Positions 34,643 to 43,961 are shown, counted from the stretch's first letter. The stretch is 64,000 nt of DNA from Bacillota bacterium (GCA_021793215.1 JAJYTE010000003.1:57920-121919), one strand, 5' to 3'. Numbers and translations are program-made. Notes: a model not told the origin generated them from the letters alone.

Positions 34643-35500
34643 CTAGCCCCCGGCCATCTTGGCGTCGCCTCCGGACATTCGCTCGAACGCGCGGCGGAGT
34701 GCCCTTGCCCCTTCGACCATCTCTTCAGGGGTGATGCCAGCAAACCCGAGTACAAGCGCACCTTCATCCTGCGGCAGCTCAGCCATCTGGGAAAGTGGGA
34801 GGGTACATACGCCGCAATCCATGGCCGATTTCGCAAAATCTACGTCGGAAACGCCTTTTGCCAGCCGCCCTACGAGGTGCAGGCCAGCGTCCGGGGACGC
34901 GACTCGAAACAGGTTGCCCGTTTCGGATGGGAGTATCAGCACGAGTGCGTCCCGTCGCTCGGCGTAGAGGGATCGCAGTCGCCGGATGTGCTTTTGGTAG
35001 CGTCCCTCGCGCATGAACAAGGACAAGGCTGACTGTAGGAGCACGGGCGACCCACGATCGTGGAAGCCTCGCAGCGTTCGGAACGCCCCCACGAGTCCCC
35101 GCGGAACGACCATGTACCCGAGCCTCATCCCGGAGAAGAGCACCTTGCTGAACGTGCCGACGTGGATCACGCGCCCCGAGTCCGTCAATGTGTAGAGTGG
35201 CCCGAGAGGGCGCCCGGTATAGCGGAACTCGCTGTCGTAGTCGTCTTCGAGAATCCATGCTCCTTGACTCTCGGCCCACGCTACGAGCGCGAGCCTTGTG
35301 CTAGGCTCATCTTCACTCCGAGTGGGTATTGATGGGACGGCGTGACGTGTAGAAGCCGCGCGTGCGGGTGGGGCTGCCGGTTGGTCGAGCGCGCTCATAA
35401 CGGTCGGGCGAGACACCCCGAGCGTTGCCGTGAGCGTCCGAGAGGAAGGGATGCGGAGATTGGGTCCCCGGCGACATCGGATCGGAAGTCGTTTCGCCAA
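34643..35500 (-). pseudogene. MocR/PdxR-type GntR regulator with internal deletion
   Basis: MocR regulators fuse a GntR winged helix to an aminotransferase-like domain. Here a helix-turn-helix (LRIPSSRTLTATLGVSRPTV) is followed after a short junk stretch by the second half of the aminotransferase domain (RLALVAWAESQGAWILEDDYDSEFRY, then HVGTFSKVLFSGMRLGY with the PLP lysine). The total is 285 residues against the usual 460-500. The first half of the aminotransferase domain is missing and the winged helix is truncated at its N-terminus. The frame stays open, so decay may be recent, but the protein is unlikely to bind cofactor normally. Confidence 0.75.
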
Positions 35501-35790
35501 GGAATTGTCGTCGGCGTCTCAAACCCGAAGACGGTGGTGTTCATGGCGGCCATCCTGCCGCAGTTCGTCACGCCTGCCGCAGGGGATGTGGCCGCCCAGA
35601 TCCTCCTTCTAGGACTCGTGTTCTCCGTGGTCGCCATCATGATAGACACGGCTTGGGCGTTGGCGGCCGGCGCATTCAGGACTTGGTTTGAGCGCTCTCC
35701 TCGGCGACTTGAGACCATCGGAGGGGCTGGCGGGGTCGCTATTGCCGCGGTGGGGGCAGTCCTTCTTGCACCGGGGCGCCACCATGGACG
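35485..35790 (+). pseudogene. LysE/RhtB-family exporter, N-terminal half missing
   Basis: The C-terminal half of a LysE-type amino-acid exporter is clear: FRQGIVVGVSNPKTVVFMAAILPQFV, followed by two hydrophobic helices. The first two to three helices and the start are absent. It lies back to back with the truncated MocR regulator, a common divergent arrangement. Both have lost their 5' ends at the same junction near 35480, so a single deletion probably removed the shared promoter region and both starts. Confidence 0.72.
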
Positions 35791-35939
35791 CTCGTTGAAG
35801 GTTCGGCAAATCCGCCGATGGATGACGCCAGGCACTGTCCCCAAGGGTCGTCGAGCGCTATCGCAGGGAGGTCCCGATCTACGACACAGGGCCACGACCG
35901 CGAGTGCAACGTATCGTGCTGATCGATGTGCTGGGTATC

Positions 35940-35989
35940 GGGTCGCGCTGGCGTGGTCTTCGGCGTGCTGCGCACAAGTGGTGCATCAG
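35940..35989. repeat. Direct repeat, copy B
   Basis: Second copy of the ~50-base repeat, also beginning GGGTCGCGC and containing GTCTTCGGCGTGCTG and CACAAGTGG. Its right end overlaps the stop codon of the AAC(3)-family gene at 35986. The 150 bases before it hold no gene I can recognise. Confidence 0.7.
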
Positions 35990-36807
35990 TAGTCCTGCGC
36001 GAGATGCCGCCGAATCCACGGGACGGCGAAGTCGACGAGCGCCGGCATCTCGAGCAGTAGGCATGTCGCCGAGCCGACCGGTCCGGCGCGGTACGGGTTC
36101 TCGGCCTCGTAGTCCGTGCCAAGTGCCGGGAACACCTCATCCGTATCGAGATGCTCCAAGTCGGAGTAGGTCACCCAGCGGCGCAGGCCATCGACCATGA
36201 CGGACGCGCCCTGCGTGCAGCGCGACGCGACTGGTGCGCGGTACTCCGCGAGGTGCAAGGACGTGTTGGACTCATGCCCGACGCCCAGCAGAAGGATCCG
36301 CGCACCCATGGTGTACAGGCGCGCGAGCGGCGAGTGCTCCCCCAGGCCGTCGTCCAGCGCGTGGGGGGAGATGATCGCCTCGGCGCCCGGCCCGAGCGCG
36401 GCGAAGGAGTGCGCCGGGTGGGCGCTGCGCAGGACGCCCGGCCAGGTGCGGAAGAGTTCCGGGATGCTGCCCATCCCGCGGGTCGGGGTGCGGGCGGGAT
36501 CGTAGGCCGGCATCTCCTGACGGATGACCGGCCACCAGCTCGCGGGGACTGGCGGGTCGATCCAGTCTGCGGGATCGGTGTTGCCCGCGGACTGGGTTGG
36601 CATCACGAGGTTGCCGCGTTCGCCGAGCACGTCACAGAGCGCCTGGATCACCGCGACGGGCCCGCCAGCGACCCAGCCGATCGCGCTCAGAGAGGAATGC
36701 ACGATCACTGTGTCGCCGGTGTGCAGGCCCAGGGCAAGCAGATCGGCCGCGAGGCTCCTACGCGTGCGCGGCGCTGCGATCCCTTCGACCGTTTCCCCTT
36801 CCGACAT
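35986..36807 (-). CDS. AAC(3)-family N-acetyltransferase
   Basis: This 273-residue member of the Antibiotic_NAT family transfers acetyl from acetyl-CoA to an amino group. Family marks are VIVHSSLSAIGWVAGG near the N-terminus and the catalytic-His segment RSAHPAHSFAALGP. Besides aminoglycoside 3-N-acetyltransferases, the family contains YokD- and FrbF-like proteins with other substrates, so resistance should not be assumed. The ATG is preceded by AAAAGGAGGAG. The C-terminal codon and stop lie inside direct repeat copy B, so the end of the gene touches the edge of the scar region. Confidence 0.87.
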   Translation of the reverse strand: MSEGETVEGIAAPRTRRSLAADLLALGLHTGDTVIVHSSLSAIGWVAGGPVAVIQALCDVLGERGNLVMPTQSAGNTDPADWIDPPVPASWWPVIRQEMPAYDPARTPTRGMGSIPELFRTWPGVLRSAHPAHSFAALGPGAEAIISPHALDDGLGEHSPLARLYTMGARILLLGVGHESNTSLHLAEYRAPVASRCTQGASVMVDGLRRWVTYSDLEHLDTDEVFPALGTDYEAENPYRAGPVGSATCLLLEMPALVDFAVPWIRRHLAQDY

Positions 36808-36840
36808 GGGCTCCTCCTTTTGCCAAGGGCCTAGCCACCC

Positions 36841-37728
36841 TTAGCGTAGCTGCAGGCGCCGGCTGGCCTCGCGCGTCATCTCCGGGAGCTGTGGCGTGAG
36901 GGCTGGAAACTCAAAGCCGATCTCCCGAGCGCGCGCCGCCGAGGTGCGCAGCGTCGCTCCCATCGCGTAGGGTGAGCGGCTCGCATCGTCCGGAGCCACC
37001 ACGGCGAAGCGGGGAGTGGCGTCCAGCGTCGATCCGATCTCCGCGCAGATCGAGTGCACGCTGTGGGTGTCCTCACTCGCGCAGTTGATCGGGCCGACGA
37101 ACGGCGTCTCGCTGAGGAAGTGAAGGAAATCTGCCGCATCCCAGGCCGTCACGAAACTGATCTCGTGTTCCTCCGCGTCGACGCCGATCTCCTCCCCGCG
37201 CGCGATGCGCGAGACGTGGAAGTCGAATCGGCCGGTGTAGTCGTCCGTTCCGGAGACCACCATCGAGACCCGAGCGGCGACCACCGGACAGCGCGCATGG
37301 CGGAAGAAGTAGGCCTCCGCCTGCCGTTTGCCCTCGGCGTACGTGAACTGGGCCGCGTCCAGGTCGTAGGGGTAGGCGTCGGGCGCGAACGCCTCCTCCT
37401 CCAGCGGTGCGTCCTGCGGCGTGTAGACCGCCATTGTCGAGGTGAAGACGTAGCGACCGACCCGGTCGCCGAGTGCGTCGAGCGCCGCCTTCGCCTCCCT
37501 TGGCGTGTAGCAGATCTGGTCGTACACGAGATCGAAGCGGCGACCCTCGAGCGCCGCGGCGAGCGCCGCGGCGTCGGAGCGGTCAGCGCGGATCCGCTCT
37601 GGGGCGTCCCCGAGATCGTCCCGCACCCGGCCACGCGTCAGGACCGTCAGGCGGTGCCCGTCCCGGAGGAGGCGACGCGCGAGACGAAGGCCGAAGAACC
37701 GGGTCCCACCGAACATCAGAACATCCAC
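36841..37728 (-). CDS. NAD-dependent epimerase/dehydratase family protein
   Basis: This 295-residue extended short-chain dehydrogenase begins VDVLMFGGTRFFGLRLARRLL, a Rossmann motif of the GGTRF type found in isoflavone-reductase-like and RNA-binding CSP41-like epimerases. The usual Y-x-x-x-K is represented by YAEGKRQAE with an upstream Ser-Thr (YVFTSTMAVY). GTG 37728 has AAGGAGGGG upstream; the long extension to 38268 is antisense to the pentapeptide gene. Substrate unknown, probably a nucleotide sugar or similar. Confidence 0.85.
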   Translation of the reverse strand: MDVLMFGGTRFFGLRLARRLLRDGHRLTVLTRGRVRDDLGDAPERIRADRSDAAALAAALEGRRFDLVYDQICYTPREAKAALDALGDRVGRYVFTSTMAVYTPQDAPLEEEAFAPDAYPYDLDAAQFTYAEGKRQAEAYFFRHARCPVVAARVSMVVSGTDDYTGRFDFHVSRIARGEEIGVDAEEHEISFVTAWDAADFLHFLSETPFVGPINCASEDTHSVHSICAEIGSTLDATPRFAVVAPDDASRSPYAMGATLRTSAARAREIGFEFPALTPQLPEMTREASRRLQLR

Positions 37729-37751
37729 GTCCTGCCCCTCCTTTGGAACGG

Positions 37752-38357
37752 TCAGTCCACGACGGCGCCGAGCGAGCGCGCGAGTGCGATGGCTCCCTCG
37801 AGGTCGAGTTTGACGTCGGTCACCTGCACGGCACCCAGGTCGACACCGCCGAGCTGCGCGCCTCGGAGGTCGGCACCGCGCAGCCTCGCGCCGTGCAGGA
37901 GCGCCTGGCTGAGGTCGGCGCCGCGCAGGTCGACTCCTTGCAGGTTGCAGCCCTGCAGGTCCGCCTCGCGCAGACGCACTCCCGCGAGGCGCAGCCGGCG
38001 CAGGTCCAGTCCGCGCAGGGAGCAAAGCGACCAGTCGCCGCCCTCCACCTCGAGCCCGCCGAGGTTCGCCTCGTCGAAGCGGCTGCCCATCATCCTGCAC
38101 TCGGTGAGCACGGCGGCGAGCGGAGCGGACGCGCCGCGGAAGTCGCAGGTCAGGAAGCTGCAGCCGCGCGCTGAGATCCCGTTGAGATCGCAGCCAAGGA
38201 ACCGGCACTCGGAGAACGTGCAGTCCTTCAGTACCGCCTGCGAGAAGCGGGCTGCGCCGAAGTCGCACCGCTCGAAGGTGCAGGCGCGCAGGTTCGCCCC
38301 TTCGAAGTCGCGGCGCGCGAACGACTGGTCGACGAAGTGCTGGCCGTCAAGATCCAC
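37752..38357 (-). CDS. Pentapeptide-repeat protein
   Basis: This 201-residue protein is built almost entirely of A(D/N)LXX-type pentapeptide repeats (ANLRACTFERCDF, ADLQGCNLQGVDLRGADL, ARLRGADLRGAQL). It forms a right-handed quadrilateral beta-helix. Some members mimic DNA and protect gyrase (Qnr, MfpA), but most have no known role. It is interrupted near the centre by a short non-repeat stretch. GTG 38357 follows GGAGG. It lies 23 bases upstream of the epimerase and probably shares its transcript. Confidence 0.87.
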   Translation of the reverse strand: MDLDGQHFVDQSFARRDFEGANLRACTFERCDFGAARFSQAVLKDCTFSECRFLGCDLNGISARGCSFLTCDFRGASAPLAAVLTECRMMGSRFDEANLGGLEVEGGDWSLCSLRGLDLRRLRLAGVRLREADLQGCNLQGVDLRGADLSQALLHGARLRGADLRGAQLGGVDLGAVQVTDVKLDLEGAIALARSLGAVVD

Positions 38358-38486
38358 GCCGCATCGCCTCCATCCATGGGAGTGTTCCACGGCGAAGGCC
38401 GCGTTCCTACGGCGAGCTCGCGCAGGCGATCGGCCACCGCTAGGGAAACTTTGGGGTAGAGGGAAGGTTACTACGGAGGCGAGACC

Positions 38487-39191
38487 ATGCAGATCGCTGC
38501 ACTCTACGACATCCACGGGAACGTGCCGGCGATGGAGGCCGCGCTGCACGCTTGCCGCGCCGCGGGGCCCTCGGCAGTCGTGATCGGTGGCGACATCGCG
38601 GCTGGCCCAATGCCGTCCGACACGCTCGACATCCTGATGGCCCTCGGCGCGTGGGCGGTGCCGATCCAGGGGCCGACCGACCGGGCGATCGTCGAGGCGT
38701 ACGACCTCCGGTCGGCCGGGAAGACGAAGGAACTGGCGGCGTGCGACCCGGTCGTCGCCTGGGCAGCGAAGGAGATCACCGGCCGACACCGCGACTTCCT
38801 GGCGAACCTGCCCGCCTTCGTCGTGCTGCCTGCCGACGGTCTTGGCGACGTGCGGTTCTGCCGCGCGGACGTGGACCCGAAAGCGGGGATCCAGGAGCAG
38901 GTCGATGCGCCGGGCCTCGCCGAGCGGTTTGACGGCGTCCGGGAGCGCGTCGTCGTGGTCGGCGGCAGTCATCGCGCGTCCTCGCGTACCGCAGGCGGCA
39001 GGCGCTTCGTCGACCCTGGCAGCGTCGGCCTCCCGTCGGAGGACCTGCCCGGCGCCTACTGGGCCCTCTTTGGCGATGAGGTGGAGCTTCAGCGCACGGA
39101 GTACAACGTCAAGGCGGCCACCCGGCGCATCGCACGATCGGGCATGCCGGGCGCACGCGCCTACGCCAGCTCCTTCGCGAGCCCTCAGTAG
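38487..39191 (+). CDS. Metallophosphoesterase-family protein with degraded metal site
   Basis: This 234-residue member of the YfcE/MJ0936-like phosphodiesterase fold has the first metal motifs intact (YDIHGNVPA, IGGDIAAGP) and ends with the conserved VDPGSVGLPS. The expected GN(H/C/T)D motif is GPTDR, the usual C-H-G-S-P segment is FCRAD, and the terminal G-H-T-H reads GGSHRAS. Three metal or phosphate ligands are therefore missing. It may bind one metal or none. The ATG is 10 bases after a GGAGG. It overlaps the convergent Ycf48-like gene by seven bases. Confidence 0.82.
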   Translation: MQIAALYDIHGNVPAMEAALHACRAAGPSAVVIGGDIAAGPMPSDTLDILMALGAWAVPIQGPTDRAIVEAYDLRSAGKTKELAACDPVVAWAAKEITGRHRDFLANLPAFVVLPADGLGDVRFCRADVDPKAGIQEQVDAPGLAERFDGVRERVVVVGGSHRASSRTAGGRRFVDPGSVGLPSEDLPGAYWALFGDEVELQRTEYNVKAATRRIARSGMPGARAYASSFASPQ

Positions 39192-41092
39192 GTCACCGAG
39201 CCGGAGATCTCTCGCCATGTTCGCCCGCCGTTCGTCGTCGAGTACACATTCCGGCCGGCTAGCAGCCAGCCGTGCAGAGCGTCCGTGAAGCTCACGTCCG
39301 AGATCGCCAGTCGGTCCCCGAACGAGAACGTCTGCCAGCTTGCGCCATCGTTGGTGCTGAGCCAGAGCGTCGTTTGCGACCACATCCAGACGAGCCCGTT
39401 CGGGCCGGTCACGAGGCCCACGGGCGTCGGCTGGCCCTTCTTCCAGTGCGGGACGCGCACTGGCCACCAGCCGGTGCCTGCGGCGAACCACAGGTACGGG
39501 GTCCCGGGCGTCAGGGAGATCTCCTGCAGCTTGCCGTCCCAGCCGCGCTGCCAGATGGCGCGTTGGGCCGCGGTGCCCACCGCGATCGTCCTGCCGCCGG
39601 TATCGACCCCGACGGCGGACGGCGAGAACGGCGTTGGCACAGCGATCCAGCTGCTGCCGCCATCGGCGGTGGAGAACAGGCTGCGCCCCCTTCCGGGCTT
39701 GTACGCCACGAGGTAGCCGACATCGGCGTTGCGCATGCCGAGCGCGGCCGGGTAGTAGCCTGACGGCGGAAGGGCGGCGGCCCAGGTCGCGCCGCCGTCC
39801 TCCGTCCGGTAGAGGGCGTCTTGACCCAGCACGACGTAGCTACCTGGGGCGACGACCGCGAGCCCGGAGATCTGAACGGGCGCACGGGCGGCCATGGTCC
39901 AGTGCACGCCGGCATCGCTCGTCGACAGGATGAGCGTTCCGTCGTAGACCCAGCCCGCCCCGATGCCCGTGCTCGAGCTGCCGAAGCTGAGCGCCGCGGA
40001 GGGGCTGAGGGGTGGATAGACGACGGTCCAGGTCCGGCCGCCATCAGAGGTCGTGGAGAGCGGCGGCCCCTCGCCGTAGAGCAGCCAGCCGTGGCTTGGG
40101 TCGGTGAACCCGACAGAGAAGGCGTCATCCGCTCCTGGCGCGAAGGGCGGCTGCCATACCGCGTGCCAGCTGCTGCCCGCGTCGGTTGTCTCGAAGACGC
40201 CGCCGCGGTCGAGCCCGATCCAGCCCTGCTGGCCGCTGCGGAAGTACATGCTGCGCACAAGGCCCGAAAGAGGCAAGGAGTTGCTGCCTGCGATCGAGGA
40301 TGGCGACGGGCCCTGGGGCAGGGAAACGGCGGTCACGAGCGACCAGTGCGCGCCTCCGTCGAGCGTGCGGTACAGCGATTTCGCCTGCATGTCCGTTCCA
40401 GTCGGGCCGCCGCAGAGTAGCCATCCGTCTGCGGCCGATTGGAAGGAGAGCGCCATGGACCCCGTGTCGCAGGGCAGCGCGTAGTCCGTCCAGACCTGCC
40501 CGCCATCGCCAGTGACCAGGAGGTCGCCGCGCTGTGCGCCTGACGTCGAGACGACCGTCCCTCCGACGTACCCGATCGACGAGGTGACGAAGCTGAGCGC
40601 CGCTCCGTTGAAACCCTGACCGCTGTAGGCGATGCTCCAGGTAACTCCGCCGTCATGGGTGACAGCGAGCTCTGTGGCGGAACAGCTCTGGTTCGCGCAC
40701 GACGAGAGCATCACGTAGACAGTCGCCATGTTGGCAGCGCTCAGCGCGGTTGCGGGCGCCGGCGTGACGTAGACCGTCGTCCAGTTCCGGCCTCCGTCCG
40801 ACGTGCGGGCGACGGCCGTACCGTGCAGCAGCTGCTCGATCGCCCAGCCGCTGCTCGGGCTGACCATCTGCACATCGGTCAGCAGGGGGTGCTCGACGAG
40901 CGCGGCCCGCACCACGTCCGGCGCGAGGGTAGGCGACGCGGCGACTGTGGCTGGCTGGGGCGGCGCCTTCGTCGCCACCTTCACCGCGGCGGGTGGCTGG
41001 GTCCGGCGGAGGCTCGCGTGGTTCGTGTAGCCGGCGAGTGCGATGGCCGCAAGCGCCAGCACCGCCGTCAGCCGCCTCGCCGAATGCTTCAC
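39185..41092 (-). CDS. Secreted Ycf48-like/BNR beta-propeller protein
   Basis: This 635-residue protein has an N-terminal signal or membrane segment (LTAVLALAAIALAG), a Pro/Ala-rich spacer, and about ten repeats with S-x-D-G-G-x-x-W Asp boxes (TSDGGRNWTT, THDGGVTWSI, TLDGGAHWSL, TSDGGRTWTV, TTNGGRTWRE). This predicts one or two beta-propellers outside the membrane. Ycf48-type proteins help assemble photosystem II, but in non-phototrophs they are of unknown role. GTG 41092 is preceded by a GGGGGGAG sequence. It is the second BNR-type protein in the window and is not similar to the cytoplasmic one beyond the repeats. Confidence 0.82.
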   Translation of the reverse strand: MKHSARRLTAVLALAAIALAGYTNHASLRRTQPPAAVKVATKAPPQPATVAASPTLAPDVVRAALVEHPLLTDVQMVSPSSGWAIEQLLHGTAVARTSDGGRNWTTVYVTPAPATALSAANMATVYVMLSSCANQSCSATELAVTHDGGVTWSIAYSGQGFNGAALSFVTSSIGYVGGTVVSTSGAQRGDLLVTGDGGQVWTDYALPCDTGSMALSFQSAADGWLLCGGPTGTDMQAKSLYRTLDGGAHWSLVTAVSLPQGPSPSSIAGSNSLPLSGLVRSMYFRSGQQGWIGLDRGGVFETTDAGSSWHAVWQPPFAPGADDAFSVGFTDPSHGWLLYGEGPPLSTTSDGGRTWTVVYPPLSPSAALSFGSSSTGIGAGWVYDGTLILSTSDAGVHWTMAARAPVQISGLAVVAPGSYVVLGQDALYRTEDGGATWAAALPPSGYYPAALGMRNADVGYLVAYKPGRGRSLFSTADGGSSWIAVPTPFSPSAVGVDTGGRTIAVGTAAQRAIWQRGWDGKLQEISLTPGTPYLWFAAGTGWWPVRVPHWKKGQPTPVGLVTGPNGLVWMWSQTTLWLSTNDGASWQTFSFGDRLAISDVSFTDALHGWLLAGRNVYSTTNGGRTWREISGSVTY

Positions 41093-41141
41093 GCCGCTCC
41101 CCCCGATGTCCGAAGTCTACCCGAGACGCGGGCGCCCTGCG

Positions 41142-42332
41142 TTAGGCGGGCCGTAGCCACGCAGTGATCAGCAGTCCAATCAGGACGAACGCTCCTGCGA
41201 GCCCGGCCGCCGCAGCAAACCCGCCGAGGTGGCCGATCAGGTAGCCGCTCACGGCGGGTGCCACGACCGAGGCCAGCATGCCGACGAAGTTCAGCACACC
41301 GAACGCCTGCCCGTAACCAGCCTCCGGCAGGCTCGCCGTCACCTCGCTGAGGATCAGGGGATCCATCACCAGCTTGCCCGTTAGGCCGTAGACGGTGAGC
41401 AGAGCCAGGACGAGGACAGGGCTGTGGACCGCACCGAGCGACACGAGCGAGAGGCCGGCGGCGAGCAGGAGGTAGCGCATGCGGCGTAGGCGAGACGCCC
41501 CCTGCGCGCTGCGTGCGCTCCAGATGATCGTGGCGGGCAGTCCGACCATCGTCGGCAGGGCCGCTGCGAGCCCGAGTTCGAGTCCATGCCAGGCGACGAC
41601 GCCGGCAAGCGCGTAGGGTAGCCAAGCGAGCAGGAAGAAGAAGGCGTAGAGCGAGCAGAAGTTGAGGGCGAGCAGCAGCGCGAAGCGCGTTCTCGAGGCC
41701 TTGGCGGGCGGAGGCGCTGTACTCCCTGCGGTCGCCGCTGCGCCGGGACGCTGCACGTCCCGCGGGGTGATGGCGTAGAGCAGCGCCCCGACGCCGATGG
41801 TGAGGACGCCGAGCACGAGCACCGGCGTTTGCCACGAAGATTGCCCGAGGCCCGCCGCCAACAGGTAGCCGAGCACGATGCCGGCAGCCATGCCGGACGT
41901 GATCACCGCGTTGGCCAGCGTGAGTACGCGCTGGGGGATCCTCCTGGCGGTGACGGCGAACTGCGTCGGGTAGTAGACGCCCTGGAAGAGCCCGGCCAGC
42001 GCCGAGAACGCCAGGATGCCGTAGTAGCCGGGCGAAAACGCCTCAAGAGCGATGAACACTCCGAAGCCGATGTACCCGATGCCGAGGAGCGTGCGCGGTG
42101 AGACGCGGTCCGCAAGGCGGCCCGCAGGGATCTGGACGGCGGTGTAGGTGATGAAGAAGGAGGCGGAGAGCAGCCCGAGTGCGGCCGGGCCGACGTGGAA
42201 GAGGCGGCCGAAGTCTCGCAGCAGCGGGCTGAGGACCGCACGGTCCGCGTAGACGAACAGCCAGCCGAGTGCACCGAGCAGGGCCCATGGTAGCCAGCGA
42301 GTGTCACGGTCGCGCGTTGGCAAGAGCGGCAC
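41142..42332 (-). CDS. Major facilitator superfamily transporter
   Basis: This 396-residue transporter has about 12 transmembrane helices. The N-terminal half carries the MFS signature between helices 2 and 3 (GRLADRVSPRTLLGIG), and a Pro/Ala-rich cytoplasmic loop lies in the middle. Substrate cannot be assigned. The GTG at 42332 has only a weak ribosome-binding site. It follows the symporter gene on the same strand across a strong hairpin, so it is probably transcribed separately. Confidence 0.87.
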   Translation of the reverse strand: MPLLPTRDRDTRWLPWALLGALGWLFVYADRAVLSPLLRDFGRLFHVGPAALGLLSASFFITYTAVQIPAGRLADRVSPRTLLGIGYIGFGVFIALEAFSPGYYGILAFSALAGLFQGVYYPTQFAVTARRIPQRVLTLANAVITSGMAAGIVLGYLLAAGLGQSSWQTPVLVLGVLTIGVGALLYAITPRDVQRPGAAATAGSTAPPPAKASRTRFALLLALNFCSLYAFFFLLAWLPYALAGVVAWHGLELGLAAALPTMVGLPATIIWSARSAQGASRLRRMRYLLLAAGLSLVSLGAVHSPVLVLALLTVYGLTGKLVMDPLILSEVTASLPEAGYGQAFGVLNFVGMLASVVAPAVSGYLIGHLGGFAAAAGLAGAFVLIGLLITAWLRPA

Positions 42333-42376
42333 CTCGCACCATGTTTCCCGTTGACGGCGGCGATGTCCTCCAACGC

Positions 42377-42407
42377 GTCAGGCGCCGCCCTGTGGGCGGC
42401 GCCTGAC
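42377..42407 (-). terminator. Strong hairpin after the sodium symporter gene
   Basis: A perfect 13-base-pair stem, GTCAGGCGCCGCC (42377-42389) with GGCGGCGCCTGAC (42395-42407), has a five-base loop. It starts 16 bases after the symporter stop on the - strand. There is no T-run, but the stem strength suggests termination or mRNA 3'-end protection. Confidence 0.6.
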
Positions 42408-42422
42408 TGTCAGCGGGTGACC

Positions 42423-43961
42423 TCAGCCGAGGGTGACCTCCGTGTCACCCTCCTCGTACGCGTAGTCGTGTGGAGCCGTGGCGTCCTGCCCGTTGTGCAC
42501 CTTCGCCGCGTTGAAGACGAGGGTGAGGACGACGACCACGATGATGTTGGCGATGAGCGCCCAGATGCCCGCGTAGCCAGCCACGCCGCCCAGGGAGTAG
42601 AACGAGGACTTGAACCCGACGGAAGCGGTCATCGCCGTTCCAAGGATCATGCCCACGGCCCATCCGAGCAGGAGCGCGGTGCGGTGGAACCAGCGGGTGT
42701 ACAGTCCTCCGACGATCATGATGATCGTCTGCAGGATCCAGATGCCTCCAAGCGTCTGGAGGTAGAGGGAGTACTGCACCGGGATGCCGAGCGCGAAGAC
42801 GAGTGCGAGCACGGTGACGACCACGGACACGATCTTCGCGGTGGTGCCCACCTGCTGCGGCGTGGCGCCCTTCGCGAAGTACTCCTTGTAGATGTTGCGC
42901 GAGAAAAGGCTGCCGGCAGCGATCGACATGATCGCCGCGGGCACGAGGGCCCCGACGAAGATCGCCGCGAAGGAGAAGCCGACGAACCACTGCGGGAACA
43001 TCTTCTCGAACAGCAGCGGCACGGCGAGGTTGTTGTTGCCGTTGACGTTGACGCCAGCTGTCAGGGCCATGAAGCCCAAGAGAGCGATCGCGCCGAGCAG
43101 GAGCGAGTAGAGCGGCAGGAACGCCGCGTTGCGCCGGATCACCTGGCGGGACTTGGTGGCGAACATGGCCGTGATTGCGTGGGGGTAGAAGAAGAGGGCA
43201 AGCGCGGAGCCTAAAGCAAGGGTGGCGTACGCGGTGTAGAGGCTCGGCGAGAGGTTGACGGAGTGCGGGATCGCCGCCGCCATCAACTTGGTGTTCGCGA
43301 CGTGGAAGATGTGGCCGAAGCCGCCGAGCGCGATCGGGATCGCGATCACCGCGACGATCACGGTGATGTAGATGAGCGTGTCCTTCGCGATGGCGACCAT
43401 CATCGGTGCCCTGAGGCCGGCCGTGTACGTGTAGAGGGCAACGACCGCAAACGCGATGACCAACGCGACGTCCTGCCCTGCCTGGCCCGCGCCGCCAAAC
43501 CCGAGCGTCTGCAGCACGGCCTGCATGCCGACGAGCTGCAAGGCGATGTACGGCATGGTCGCGAGGATGCCGGTGAAGGCGACGGCCAGCGCCATCCCCC
43601 GCGAGTCGAAGCGACCCTTGACGTAGTCCGACGCCGTGATGTAACCCTTCGCCTTGGCCACCGACCAGAAGCGGGGGAAGACGACGAAGATGAACGGGTA
43701 GATCACGATGGTGTAGGGCACCGCGAAGAACGCGAGTGCGCCTGCGCCGAACGCCAGCGCCGGAACGGCGATGAACGTGTAGGCGGTGTAGAGGTCTCCG
43801 CCGATTAGAAACCAGGAGAGCAGCGTGCCGAGCCTGCGCCCCGCAAGGCCCCACTCCTCGATCACCGACATGTCAGCCTTGTGCCACCTCGACGAGTAGA
43901 ACCCGATCAGGGTGACGATGACGAAGAGAATCAGGAAGACGATGACAGCCGTCGCGTTCAA
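42423..43961 (-). CDS. Sodium:solute symporter (monocarboxylate-permease-like)
   Basis: This 512-residue SSS-family permease has about 13 transmembrane helices. It imports a small organic solute with sodium. The sequence WGLAGRRLGTLLSWFLIGGDLYTAYTF and the GYITASDYVKGRF loop are typical. The closest known functional class is the MctP-like monocarboxylate permeases, but specificity is inferred. TTG 43961 follows GGAGG at 10 bases. It is preceded by a small DUF3311 membrane protein, the usual partner of this symporter subgroup. Confidence 0.88.
   Translation of the reverse strand: MNATAVIVFLILFVIVTLIGFYSSRWHKADMSVIEEWGLAGRRLGTLLSWFLIGGDLYTAYTFIAVPALAFGAGALAFFAVPYTIVIYPFIFVVFPRFWSVAKAKGYITASDYVKGRFDSRGMALAVAFTGILATMPYIALQLVGMQAVLQTLGFGGAGQAGQDVALVIAFAVVALYTYTAGLRAPMMVAIAKDTLIYITVIVAVIAIPIALGGFGHIFHVANTKLMAAAIPHSVNLSPSLYTAYATLALGSALALFFYPHAITAMFATKSRQVIRRNAAFLPLYSLLLGAIALLGFMALTAGVNVNGNNNLAVPLLFEKMFPQWFVGFSFAAIFVGALVPAAIMSIAAGSLFSRNIYKEYFAKGATPQQVGTTAKIVSVVVTVLALVFALGIPVQYSLYLQTLGGIWILQTIIMIVGGLYTRWFHRTALLLGWAVGMILGTAMTASVGFKSSFYSLGGVAGYAGIWALIANIIVVVVLTLVFNAAKVHNGQDATAPHDYAYEEGDTEVTLG

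Noticed and set aside
35739-36140. A - strand frame overlapping the AAC(3) gene end and the LysE remnant
   Set aside because: It only restates direct repeat copy B plus antisense sequence; no recognisable protein.
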